In this document: piece by piece, positions 8,465 through 17,142 of the stretch | Layout of the letters: each line of letters begins with the position of its first letter | Numbering within the stretch: the first letter of the stretch is position 1 | Origin: Ganoderma boninense | Lineage: Eukaryota; Basidiomycota; Agaricomycetes; Polyporales; Polyporaceae | NCBI GenBank assembly: GCA_002900995.3 | Contig: PJEW03000053.1 | Location: 1-17,142, forward strand | Reading direction: 5' to 3' | DNA: 17,142 bases | Made by a program: the position numbers and the translations under genes | Notes under the pieces: generated by a model | Databases searched by the model: none | What the model was told of the DNA's origin: nothing | What the model saw: only the letters and a program-made list of their open reading frames with translations

Positions 8465-11400
8465 ATGAGTGTCACTGAATATCCTCGTTGCTCCGTCTCA
8501 GAGTCGCCATATCGCGCGTCTCGTGGACCCTCCGCCGCTCGTACTAGCTCAGACTTCTCTGGCGCCCCCCGCAAAACACATCCTCGGGACCCCCACTTCC
8601 TGTACAAACATGGCTCCAAAGTTCACGCCTTCGATTCGGAACAGGCGCCCTGGCCGCTCTCATACGACAAGGCCACTCTCGAGCTGTACGTCGTTCAGGC
8701 TCTGAGCTCTCCGGAACACACCGCGCTGATCGCGCATATGTACACCCAACTTTAGAGAAATGATGGACAGCGCGCTGACGTCCCAATACAAGGGCGTCGT
8801 CTCGCTCGTCGACCACAAGGGCAAGGAGCCTGCCCGCTGTTTGGACATCGGTACAGGGGTGCGTCGCTTTCCTCGTCCTCTTCATCGCACCCACGCGCAG
8901 GGACGGGCGCGGGCAGCTGCCAACCGTATCCGGGCTTAATCAGGGTTACTTTGCTCTCCTGACATCGGTCCTCTGGGCACGCGCGCGACTGAATTGAGAC
9001 ACCCACTCGGGACCCCGTCCGTCGGCGAAGCGCCCTCGCGAATCGATGATATCAGAGCCGAGTCCCTGAGGATTTGTTCGTCGTCACAGTGCGCGGTGGC
9101 AATGGTCGCCGCTCAGATTCATTCCAGAAGCCCCCCGCTTCACGATGGAGTCGGCGCTGTCAAGCCAAGTGAAGGGGCCAATAGCGGGGAGGCGAGGCCG
9201 GGCGGGTGCTCAGAACGGCCTGCAAAGCCATCTGCACAGTGGGTCTTTATGGGGTTTGGTCCGTCGGCCGATATCCTGGACACAGTTAGTGTGGTCTGAC
9301 GGGGGAACGAGGCCACAATTTACGTCCGCAGTGTCGATCCTATCGGACGCCGCCTGGATACGCCCATGCGTCATTGAAGGTTCCGTTCTTTATCAAGGGA
9401 CTCATGTTCTCGTAGTTAGGTCTCTGGGTCGTGAATTCTGCTAAATACTGGAAAAAGACCACGTTCGTACGTATTTTTTCTTTCACACTTGAAATGTATC
9501 CTGGGGTTTCATGCCGTCATCATTTCCAGGTAGGCTTCGACCTGGTTGACGTGCAGATACCATTACGTATACTGGACGAGGATGTGGCAAGCCGAATAGA
9601 ATGGGTATATGGCAACATGTGCGTTTTTGAAACACTATGCTTGAGGCCTACGTTGATGTTCATGCAGTTTAACGGAGCCGCTCCCATTTGACGATGAAGA
9701 ATTCGACCACGTCCGACTCACCGAAGTTGCTTTAGGGATCCCCGAAAACGATGTACGTATATCTTCTTGATAGCCTCTTCGCTTCTGTTGACTTGTCTAT
9801 TAATCATAGTGGCAAAACATCTGGGAGGTAGGATATCTAGGGTCGCCAGGCTCTGCGCTGCCCAAAGCTTATTTTGTGGTTATAGGAGATCCGACGAGTG
9901 ATGAAACCCGGCGGTACGATCGAAATCATCGAAGAAGGTAATCTCGAAGCGTCCGAACCACTTGTGCGTCCACTCTAACGTCACACATGCAGACGCGATC
10001 TTTCCTATCCTCCCGCGGTGGTTCACTGAGCCGCTGCACGCACGAACGCGATGGCCGTCGATCAGCATGCAAGACGGGTCCAAGTTCTTCTCGAATCCGC
10101 ATGTGTCGAGCCATCCCGATGTGGAGCATGAGTACGAGCTTCTGGAGATCCTCTTCGAGAAGGTCTTCCATCGAAGATTCATCAACATGAAGCCGAGCTG
10201 TATGTGGCGCTTCCCAGCCCGTTCCTGTCTCTCCGCGTTCTCACTCCTCGCTTCCGAATAGCGACACTCCCGGCGTCCTTCTCGACCTGTTTCGGACATG
10301 TCCTTTCCCCGCCCGTCCTCACCGTCCCCATGCCCCCGCTCCCGCCCGTCCAGCCCCGGCCGCCGCCCCGGAGCTCGTCGTCCAGCCAGTCCGACTCCTC
10401 GTACGGCGAGCGCGACCTCCTCTACGACCCCAACGCAGCCGGTGAGATCTCCCTCGCCACCTTCCACAGGCCCATTCGCAAGAAGACCGCCAGGAGCACC
10501 CGCAGCAACCGCCAGTCCGTCATCAGCCCGCCCTCCAGCCCCCCAATACCGAGAGCAGGCCGCTCATACGCTCGTACTCCGACGGCCCGCCCAGCTGTGT
10601 GCGGAACAGCAGCCTCCATGGACACAGCAGCGGCAGCGACCTCGGCTCGGAGCACCGCTCCCCACCCCCTCCCCTGCCCTCTTCCATCCCAACGACGGTG
10701 ACCGCGTCGGGCATGCCGATCTCGGGCCCGGGCTCGAGGAGCGGGCGGGCGAGCACAGAGGTGCGCTCGTCGCGGTCGAACTCGGTGTCGTCGGTGATGT
10801 CGATGGCGTCGAAGCGGACGGCCGCGATCCAGGACCTGGCCGCGTCGAGCACGGTGATCGGGGGCCGGACGCAGATCGAGCTGTTCCCCGTCGACGGGCT
10901 GCTCATGTTCGACATGCACTCGCTGTGCCTGCACCTGCGGCGCGCGCTCGGGTTCGTGCTCGCTGTGCGCGAGGCGATGTGGGAGGAGCTCGCCGCGCTC
11001 GTCACTGCGCCCGGGGGGCGCGGGGACGTCGACCTGACCAAGTACGGGTTCTTCCCGCATGAGGACACGCTGCAGAGCATGCGGAGCAAGTATGTGCAGC
11101 TGATGGACCAGTTCAAACAGTGCGTGTTGGCGTCCAGTTGTGTTTGGGGGCTTTTCTGTTGGGTCTGGTTGACTGATTGGTCTGGTTTGGGTGGATAGTG
11201 ATATGCACGTCAGGATGTCCCTCTGGCATTCGCTTGTTCACTTCGGTTGGGACTATCCCCAGCGGGACCCCATGTCCAAGGCGGAGGAAATGGAGGAGAT
11301 CCGCCTGCGTGAGGACATCCTCACCGCCCGCCGCAACGCGGGCGCTGAGGACGACCACGAGCCGCATTGTCGTGCAGTGCGCATGCTCATCGGTGTAAAG

Positions 11401-11570
11401 GTATGACGACTCACGGTAATTGTCGACTTCAACTGCACTCCTTTAAGGGACACGGTGGTTTCCTTTTCCCATTCCTTGGGCTGTTGCTTCGAAACATTCT
11501 ACTTCCTCCGCTCCTTCTACAGTCGGACTATGCGTACACCGCGTACTATAGTGGAACCCTTACTGTATGA
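8465..11570 (+). CDS. Class I SAM-dependent methyltransferase, fungal type
   Basis: Twelve exons: 8465-8685, 8756-8858, 9416-9466, 9530-9618, 9668-9752, 9810-9827, 9886-9937, 9993-10199, 10262-10441, 10516-11119, 11199-11400, 11523-11570; 619 aa. The SAM-binding fold runs from about 70 to 260. Motif I is LDIGTGLGLW (103-112). The acidic second strand is VGFDLVDVQ (126-134). A motif-II-like LPFDDEEFDHVRLTEVAL follows, then KPGGTIEIIEED (196-207). Residues about 290-400 are Pro/Ser-rich and probably disordered. A folded-looking C-terminal part (RTQIELFPVDGLLMFDMHSL, then LRRALGFVLAVREAMW) is characteristic of fungal proteins of this kind. The substrate is unknown. Less certain points are the 557-nt intron 2, the 18-nt exon 6, and intron 9 (10442-10515), which is needed to keep the frame; a one-base indel in a C-run near 10543 is the alternative. 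The family call is firm; exact exons are moderately so. Confidence 0.85.
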
Positions 11571-12030
11571 TTAATGCACCGCGATAGGTCGAAAGGACCC
11601 AAGTCTCCATGCTCACAGTCGGCACACGTGAAGTTCAAGCATCTAAGTGTTCACCAGCACATTCATCGACGCATCCGGTAATCCGCTGCATGCAAGTGGT
11701 CCCGCAAAATCAAGACAGTCAGGTCTGACCCAGCTTCAAGCTTCCATGCCTTGAGCCCGACGTCTGATGGGTCCTCGAATGCTTCCCAGCCTCGTCGCCC
11801 TCGCCCTTCCCCACGAACTGCTCGTCCCGCGTGGCCACTCGCAGATCCCCAATCAATCACCGCCTGGGAATCGCCGGCTGGCACGTCGCGGATCCATGGG
11901 ATCTTTGCCCTCAATCCAATCTTGAAATAGCGGAGGCCTTGTTCTGGCCAGGCACTGAGACATTTCCAGCACCATCAGAGCAATTTACGTGCCGTACCCG
12001 CGCTTGACTACCCGTCTTCAAGGCTCTTGC
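11571..12030. other. Intergenic region, nothing recognised
   Basis: Sequence downstream of the methyltransferase stop. Open frames are short on both strands and match no family I know. It presumably includes the 3' untranslated end of that gene and then spacer before the inverted-repeat element. Confidence 0.45.
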
Positions 12031-12123
12031 AGATTCGCAACGTCAAATCTGATGGTTCCGGTGTAGACTCGAACCAGTCGAACGGGACACGTCAGCGGAG
12101 AGTGAAAAGAAAGACGTGTCCCT

Positions 12124-12204
12124 AACGACTGGTAAAACTGGGCGGCCCTTTGGCAGGGTGCCCCGATTTGGTACCCCGTGAGAGAACGTACTTAGAAAAA
12201 TCGC
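12124..12204 (+). repeat. Inverted repeat, left core arm
   Basis: This 81-nt segment matches the reverse complement of 12605-12685 at 78 of 81 positions by eye, with no gaps. All three differences are transitions. It contains GGGCGGCCCTTTGGCAGGG and GGTACCCCGTGAGAGAACG. Similarity stops abruptly on the inner side after AAAAATCGC. Confidence 0.9.
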
Positions 12205-12604
12205 ACTTGCGCCTTGTACGAGGATGGACGAGAAGCAGCCATACTCCCTCATATCCCAACACAAAGTTGACAATATAGTACAGTATAAATGTAGGAAGCC
12301 CTTACGTCTCTAAATAAGCATCCAGAATTGATCGCACTCGAATCCATGGACGTCGTCGTTCGGACAAGAGGTGAGTGCTTGAATAGGCGCCTACGGCTGC
12401 CCGCAGAAAGCGCTGGAGGGCGGCTCTAGCGCTGGTGCGAAGCTGCACACCGACGAACAGCAATTAACTGGCCTTGCAGCCGGTACGGAGTCGTAAAACG
12501 TTATAGAATGATATTTATACGGAATACAAGGTCATTCAGACTATGATCAAGGGGTAATAGCGCTGTTCTCGAGTAGAGCTTGCTCTTCTTCCTGCGGCCA
12601 TCTC

Positions 12605-12685
12605 GCGATTTTTCTGAGTACGTTCTCTCACGGGGTACCAAATCGGGGCACCCTGCCAAAGGGCCGCCCAGTTCTACCAGCCGTT
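12605..12685 (-). repeat. Inverted repeat, right core arm
   Basis: Reverse-complement partner of 12124-12204. It begins GCGATTTTTCTGAGTACG on the plus strand and ends TTCTACCAGCCGTT. The three mismatches to the left arm are consistent with G-to-A or C-to-T changes. Confidence 0.9.
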
Positions 12686-12767
12686 CCGGTGGTCAGAGAG
12701 AATCGCCATCACCGGATCTCGGCTGGGTTCGAGCCTAGTTCCGGTGCCAAGTTGTTGCGCTTACCAC

Positions 12768-13530
12768 TTCAATTAATTTCTTCCAGGTCGCCAAACCCCA
12801 CAGCCAAGCCAGTAAGCGTCAACAGTGGCAGAAATATAATGCCTCCAGTGGTGAACGCCCCCAATCTGCCTCCGCGCTCGATACCCAACTGCCGTCAGTC
12901 TGCCGTCGCGCCGGTTGGAAGCTCGGCATCGATGTGCGTGATGCGCACCTTGCCCTCCATGCGATGGACGTTGGAATTTTGAAGTCGCTCCAACGGGCGC
13001 TGGCAAACCTCGGCAAGCACTTCCGGCAGAGTCCAGGCGGGCCGCTCCGACAATCACGGGGAGATCTTATCGCGAAACTTTATCTCCTTTCAACCCCAAA
13101 ATGGTTAAGAAGACATACCGGTGCTTGGCGGACGGCGGACAACGGAGGCAAATCCAGGGGCGCGGCAAATCTTCAGAACTCAACGCCTCTCAATGCGCGG
13201 GCGATCCGGTCGCGAAGGCAACAGGGGGCCAGAAGGCGGCCATTGGGTCGCTATGTTGCAGAAGACTGCTCATAAGTATTAAAGTAGTGTACTAATAAGT
13301 GAGTAGTGCCTTCAGCGAGGACTAATCCAGGGCTAACCAGCCCAAATGCCGGCTCTCGACCGTCACCGGCTATAGAGTCAAGATCAATACTTAGCAACTG
13401 GACTTTCAGGCCTCGCGCTGCTGTCGTCCAATATAGGTCCTCAACTCGCGATACTACGCTTAGTTATCACACTCGAAAACTGATGGTTGTAGATGATATT
13501 AGAGCAGACAAAAAGGACATGAGGTAGTAG
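12768..13530 (-). pseudogene. Degenerate coding-like sequence, unknown family
   Basis: The minus strand shows stretches that read like protein but are broken by stops and frame changes. Near 13380-13440 it reads GLKVQLLSIDLDSIAGDG; near 13200 LRDRIARALRGVEF; and at 12990-12768 it reads VHRMEGKVRITHIDAELPTG, a stop, then GAFTTGGIIFLPLLTLTGLA and a final stop. The last piece would be a hydrophobic, membrane-like segment. Several of the stops are TGA at places where CGA or TGG would be one transition away. The plus strand of the same GC-rich segment also holds a 113-codon open frame (12934-13275), so the direction is not settled. I do not recognise a family. Confidence 0.25.
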
Positions 13531-14187
13531 GGAAAGTATGACCAACAGCAACGGCAGTCAAGGTTGCAGTTTTCTCGGTCAGTTGGTTCGCCGGTAAGTA
13601 AGGGGTCTCGTTTTGGCCTCTCCGTAGATCTTCCATCGATGATCTACTTATATGAGCTGTGCGCTCGTCACGGCGCCGTTCACAACTTCAAGCTCTCGCT
13701 TCAGACGCATTAGTGTTTGCTTAGCTTCGAACCACTATGCATGAATAATTTGCCAAAGACATCATCTTCCACTAATGTTCTCAGGCCCCACCCCGTAGGT
13801 GACGCGTGAACCCTGAACTACCTTGAAGGACTTGGCCGACAAAAGGACTCGGAAGAACAGAGCTTGCGCCCTCGCATTCGCACTTGTTCGGAGTCACTCG
13901 AAATTGGTGCCGTGTCCATCAAAGATTGTCTCTGGATTAATATCACTGGTGCGTAACTTCAGTCAATCATGTTGTCTCGACAATCATGCAAGACGCACAC
14001 TGTCTGTGTGAGACGGACCCATTCAGGCGAGGGACTTGCGTTGAACCTACGATTCGAGGAGGGAATGCTCATGATGAGGCATTCCGTACCATGTAAGTTG
14101 CCCTATGCTCCGGGATCACCTCCATGGCCCAAGGAACTAGAGCAAACGGCATTGTTGACACTGGTGCATTTAGAATCCTCCGCTCGC
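13531..14187. other. Gene-poor stretch, nothing supported
   Basis: Short interrupted frames on both strands with mixed composition. A minus-strand fragment near 13620-13660 reads HRWKIYGEAKTRPL and could be a further trace of the degenerate sequence to its left. Nothing else is recognisable. Confidence 0.4.
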
Positions 14188-15461
14188 CTACGCCCTACGA
14201 ACAATTTTCTGCGCACTAACCTTCCTCTCCCGCACCCACTGCAGGCCATCCGGGATCGCGTCCAGCCCGCCCTCCCACACCTTGATCGGCAGCGTCTTGA
14301 CGACGCCCTCCTGCACGAGCTGCGGAGCTACGACAGCTTCTTCAGGAACGCGGCGTGGTGAGCCCTGTCCTCGGCCGAGCGGGGAATCACGACACCGGCC
14401 TTCCACACGAACTCGCGCCCGAGCGGGGTGTACAGAGAAGTCGCTGCAAAACGCCGCCGTGTCAGCCCCGTGAACATAATCCTCTGTCTCGCACCGTGGT
14501 GACCGTGACGACACATAGCAATAATCAATGCTCACTTTGTAGGACGACGTCCTCGCGCTTCGTCGCGGCCTCCCGGGCCGCCTGTACGAGTGCGACCTTC
14601 CCGCCCTGCGGGCCGAGAGCCTCGGCGCAGATCCGCTGCGAGCTCAGCTCCGAGATCGCGTCGACGGCCTTCGTCAGGGAGTCGCCCGTCGCCTTCTGGA
14701 TCTTCGCCACCGCTGCGGGGTCGCGGTAGTCGAACACCGCATCCGCGCCGAGCGCCTTGACGAGGTCAAAGTTGCGCGGCGAGCCCCGACGCGTGCGCGA
14801 GCTGGATGAGACTCTGGCCCACCGCCGCTAGACTCGGGGTGGATCATCAGCATTTGTGAAGAAGACGGGGAGGACGGATGCATGTACACACAGCTCCCCC
14901 ATAGAGCAGGATCCAATCCTCCTTGGAGACCTTCGCACGCAGCTCGACCAGCCCGAGCCGAGCGGGGTGGTACATGGTACAAGTCCTGCACCGCTGTCAA
15001 GAACCTGGAACCAAGCCCCAGCGCTCAACACACATTTCTTGCAACTGCAAGTGCAGTAAACGGCACGCACGCGCATCCGAGGGTGGCAGCCTCGTTGTGG
15101 CTGAGCGTGTTCGCGGGTACGACCTACACGAGGTCCGTAGACGTCTTGACATACTCTGCGAACGCACTCTCGTCCTCGAAGCACCCCCCATGCACGAACC
15201 CCCGACGTTCTTCCCGACCTTGACGACGGTCCCGGAGAAGTCGACGCCGAGCACCATCCCCGGCTCCCCGTTGTCGTCGACATCTGCCAGTACAAGTATG
15301 TACAAGGGGCGTGTGAGACTGTCAAGTAGATAGACCTCAGGCTGGAATTCGGGCGAGGTGGACATACGTTTCCAGTCGGCGGGGTTCAGAGAGAGAGAGA
15401 GAGACCTGGCGAGAATGTCGTCACCGCCGACGGAAGGGGCGGGATGGTCCTTGACAGCCAC
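14188..15461 (-). pseudogene. Broken MDR-family oxidoreductase (copy C)
   Basis: A distant paralogue of copies A and B, in tandem with B. Recognisable blocks in order are: VKDHPAPSVGGDDILARS and LNPADWK (15459-15368); an intron at 15367-15284; VDDNGEPGMVLGVDFSG and VVKVGKNVGG; FVHGG and FEDESAFAEYVKTSTDLV in another frame; NTLSHNEAATLGC; a damaged cofactor-binding part; LVKALGADAVFDYRDPAAVA; an intron near 14540-14450; LGREFVWKAGVVIP; and LPIKVWEGGLDAIPDGLQWV before a TAG at 14188. Disabling changes are visible: no credible ATG, with in-frame stops just upstream of 15461; loss of several codons plus a frameshift near 15200; a TAG at 15124-15126 where the family usually has a Trp-like residue; and further frameshifts near 14850 and 14340. 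The family is certain; non-function is very likely. Confidence 0.85.
15388..15404. repeat. (AG)n microsatellite inside copy C
   Basis: A 17-nt AG run on the plus strand, CT on the coding strand. It falls in the first exon of copy C and encodes an alternating Ser-Leu run (ARSLSLSLNPADW) where relatives have a mixed hydrophobic strand. It looks like slippage after, or contributing to, decay of the gene. Confidence 0.7.
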
Positions 15462-15745
15462 TCATATCTCTGCGCATATATGCGTCCGAAGAACTCTATC
15501 CACTGTCGCTGGCAGGACTGGCATCGGTCCTGACCGGTTCCTCAGGAAGTATTGCACATAAAAGCTGCAGGATTGTTACGAGGTCCCCAGAGGATTTACG
15601 CAGCTTGGAAGTTGAGAGTAAGCATCCGGGAGGAACAACCCGAGTTCCGACTCCAGAAACCAGGCACCCGGCTCAGCAGTGGCTGGCAACGCTACATACC
15701 AAGCCTTAGAAAACTCGTATTGCAATGTCAGGTGGTACAATTGGA
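15462..15745. other. Spacer between MDR copies B and C
   Basis: 284 nt between the stop of copy B and the first recognisable codons of copy C. It should hold the 3' end of B and the lost promoter and start of C. It shows no resemblance to the sequence following copy A's stop codon, so the A/B duplication ends at about the stop. Nothing else is recognised. Confidence 0.5.
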
Positions 15746-17077
15746 TCATGCCGTGTCCTGGGGGTGTACAACCAACTTCACGCCGCTGACCTGGTTGTTC
15801 TTCAAGCGCTGCAGCCCGTCGGGGACGCCATTGAGGCCTCCAGGGAGGATCTCCGTACGGTTCGGCTGTCCAAAGAAGTTTCAGCGTCGCCACACAAGTA
15901 CGTGAGGGGGGTATTGCTGATTACTCACCTTGATATCCCCGTTCTCGAGCAACGCCGGCAGCGCGTCCAGCAGTGTCCGCCCGACGGCGTGGTTCAAGGG
16001 AGTCACGAACAGCCCGTGTGCCATGTGAACGCCCTTGCCGTCCTCCTTCGCCTTGGCCATGAGCTCCTCGGCGAGGGCGACAGTCACCAGGTTCCCGCCC
16101 TGCGCCGTCAGCGCGTACGCCGCGGCGCGGGTCTCGGGAGTGGAGATCGCGTCGTAAACGACCTCGAACAGGCCCCCTGAGAGCTTCTTCGCCTCGGCAA
16201 TGAGCTCGTCGGATGGGAGGTTCCTATCGAGGACGTGTGTAGCACCGATGGACTTGAGGAAGGGGGCGTTGTGGAGGGACGCGGTGGTGATGATCGGGGA
16301 GAATCCGGAGAGGCGAGCGAATTGGATGACTAGGTAAGCGAGTCTAAGTTTTGATATAGGTTAAAGGACGCAAAAGGGCTGCACGAACCGAACTGGCCCA
16401 TAGAGCCGGCTCCGGCGAGCACCAGGAACGGCTTCCCCGCATACTTGCCCCGGCCACCCTCGAGCCACGGTGCTGTCAGCCTGGCGGACGCTGCTGTCGG
16501 ATCTTGGTTGTACAGCGGGAAAGCGGAAGTGGCAATCCCACTCAGGACAGTGGCCCCTTCCTCGAACGACGTAGAGGCCGGAATCTGCAGTTCAAAGTCA
16601 TCGATGATGAGTTCCATCTTCCTACACATGGAGGAGCGAAGAAGCACACGACGTACCTTGGCCACGAACTTGGAGGGAAGAACGAAATACTCCGTGAAAG
16701 TTCCTACAGTCGACTTCTTGGCAACATCATACCATCCTTGGACGGCACTAAAGAAGGGGACAATATGAGCGTCGAATCAACGACAGGTTAGTATCTGAAA
16801 AGACGTACACACGGTCCCCAACGGCGCACGACGAAGAGGGAACACCCTCTCCGACTTGGACAATCGTCCCAGCAGCATCAAAGCCTAAGACGGCAGGGTA
16901 GCTCTCGATCAAAAGACCCAACGACTGGATTTTCCAGTCTAGGGGGTTGAGGGCGGTCGCCTCGACCTTGACCAGGACCTCGTTCGGTCCCGGTCGCGGA
17001 GTCTCTGTCGATCTGACAGCGAACTGCCCTTGCTTGGATTCGAGGAAGAGGGATCTGTTCATGGCGGGGATGGACAT
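15746..17077 (-). CDS. MDR-family zinc-independent oxidoreductase (CipB/ToxD-like, GroES-like), copy B
   Basis: Exons in order are 17077-16809, 16747-16657, 16584-16389, 16329-15929 and 15865-15746, giving 358 aa. Every exon length (269, 91, 196, 401, 120 nt) equals that of copy A, and the introns are 61, 72, 59 and 63 nt. I count about 34 amino-acid differences from copy A with no gaps, roughly 90% identity. The Rossmann loop is AGAGSMG (copy A has AGAGSVG), and ALNPLDWKIQ and VLGFDAAGTI are kept. Divergence is greatest in exons 1-2; exon 5 differs by one residue. The start is set by homology and by the shared AATAATATG context. The gene has no stop or frameshift and looks functional. The substrate is unknown; it may differ from copy A's, as several differences cluster in the N-terminal substrate-side domain. 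Confidence 0.9.
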
Positions 17078-17142
17078 ATTATTTGCGAGTTCAAGAGAGG
17101 AGGGGGAAGGGAAGCAGTGGAGAGGAATGTTGGAGCAGTTGG
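15746..17142 (-). repeat. Right arm of large inverted duplication (MDR copy B with 5' flank)
   Basis: Partner of 630-2044. The homology continues through the leader (17078-17142) to the last base of the window, so the upstream limit of the duplicated block is not visible. Its lower limit is the stop codon of copy B. Confidence 0.9.

Larger units (their letters stand above)
12031..12765. mobile_element. Candidate non-autonomous inverted-repeat element (MITE-like)
   Basis: Two 81-nt arms in inverted orientation (12124-12204 and 12605-12685) flank a 400-nt centre with no convincing ORF. Weaker inverted similarity continues outward on both sides: GACTCGAACC at about 12066-12075 pairs with GGTTCGAGCC near 12728-12737, and CGCAAC near 12037 pairs with GTTGCG near 12754. 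The whole element is thus roughly 700 nt. No target-site duplication could be identified and no transposase is present. The size, long terminal inverted repeats and non-coding centre fit a non-autonomous DNA transposon; an old inverted duplication is the alternative. Confidence 0.55.

Noticed and set aside
10298..11062. 254-codon plus-strand frame and 197-212-codon minus-strand frames over the methyltransferase linker and C-terminus
   Set aside because: Alternative frames of GC-rich coding DNA with Arg/Pro/Ala bias. The frame used in exon 10 carries ordinary, balanced protein sequence and joins the next exons cleanly.
12690..12765. tRNA-like B-box (GGTTCGAGCC) suggesting a tRNA or a tRNA-derived SINE
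   Set aside because: No matching A-box, acceptor stem or properly paired T-arm could be folded; the motif is also part of the outer inverted repeat.
1..17142. CRISPR arrays, rRNA genes, bacterial operons or prophage
   Set aside because: No regularly spaced direct repeats, no ribosomal RNA sequence and no prokaryotic gene organisation; the window is intron-rich fungal DNA.

Overview
The window is nuclear DNA from a filamentous basidiomycete, most likely an Agaricomycete. The genes are GC-rich and compact. They are cut by many short GT-AG introns, mostly 49-85 nt, with donors of the GTACGT/GTGAGT/GTATGT type. The products are typical fungal ones, and there are no bacterial-style operons. All gene models below were spliced by hand from reading frames and splice consensus, so exon edges are inferences. 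In most models each proposed intron joins the frames exactly.

Layout: (1) 1-712, promoter-side DNA with a TATA box, then an intact five-exon medium-chain dehydrogenase/reductase gene (copy A, + strand, 713-2044). (2) 2045-3448, mostly non-coding, with one exon-like remnant. (3) 3449-3934, a small unrecognised spliced gene preceded by a short upstream ORF. (4) 4244-4702, mitochondrial ribosomal protein mL54. (5) 5139-8060 on the minus strand, a Hel2/ZNF598-type RING and zinc-finger E3 ligase of ribosome quality control. It converges on mL54 and shares a 404-nt divergent intergenic region with (6) 8465-11570, a 12-exon SAM-dependent methyltransferase. (7) 11571-14187, a gene-poor stretch holding a short inverted-repeat element and degenerate coding-like sequence. 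(8) 14188-15461 minus, a broken, more distant MDR paralogue (copy C). (9) 15746-17077 minus, a second intact MDR gene (copy B), about 90% identical in protein to copy A with identical exon lengths, in inverted orientation.

The main architectural feature is a large inverted duplication. Copies A and B, with some 5' flank, face each other across about 13.7 kb of unrelated genes, and B lies in tandem with the decayed copy C. The middle genes are housekeeping in type (mitochondrial translation, ribosome-collision response) plus one fungal methyltransferase. They do not form an evident pathway with the MDR genes. I did not find a convincing previously undescribed system. The points most worth a second look are the duplication, the inverted-repeat element, and several unusual gene structures: micro-exons, an in-frame intron, an ATG directly followed by an intron, and a 557-nt intron inside the SAM-binding motif.
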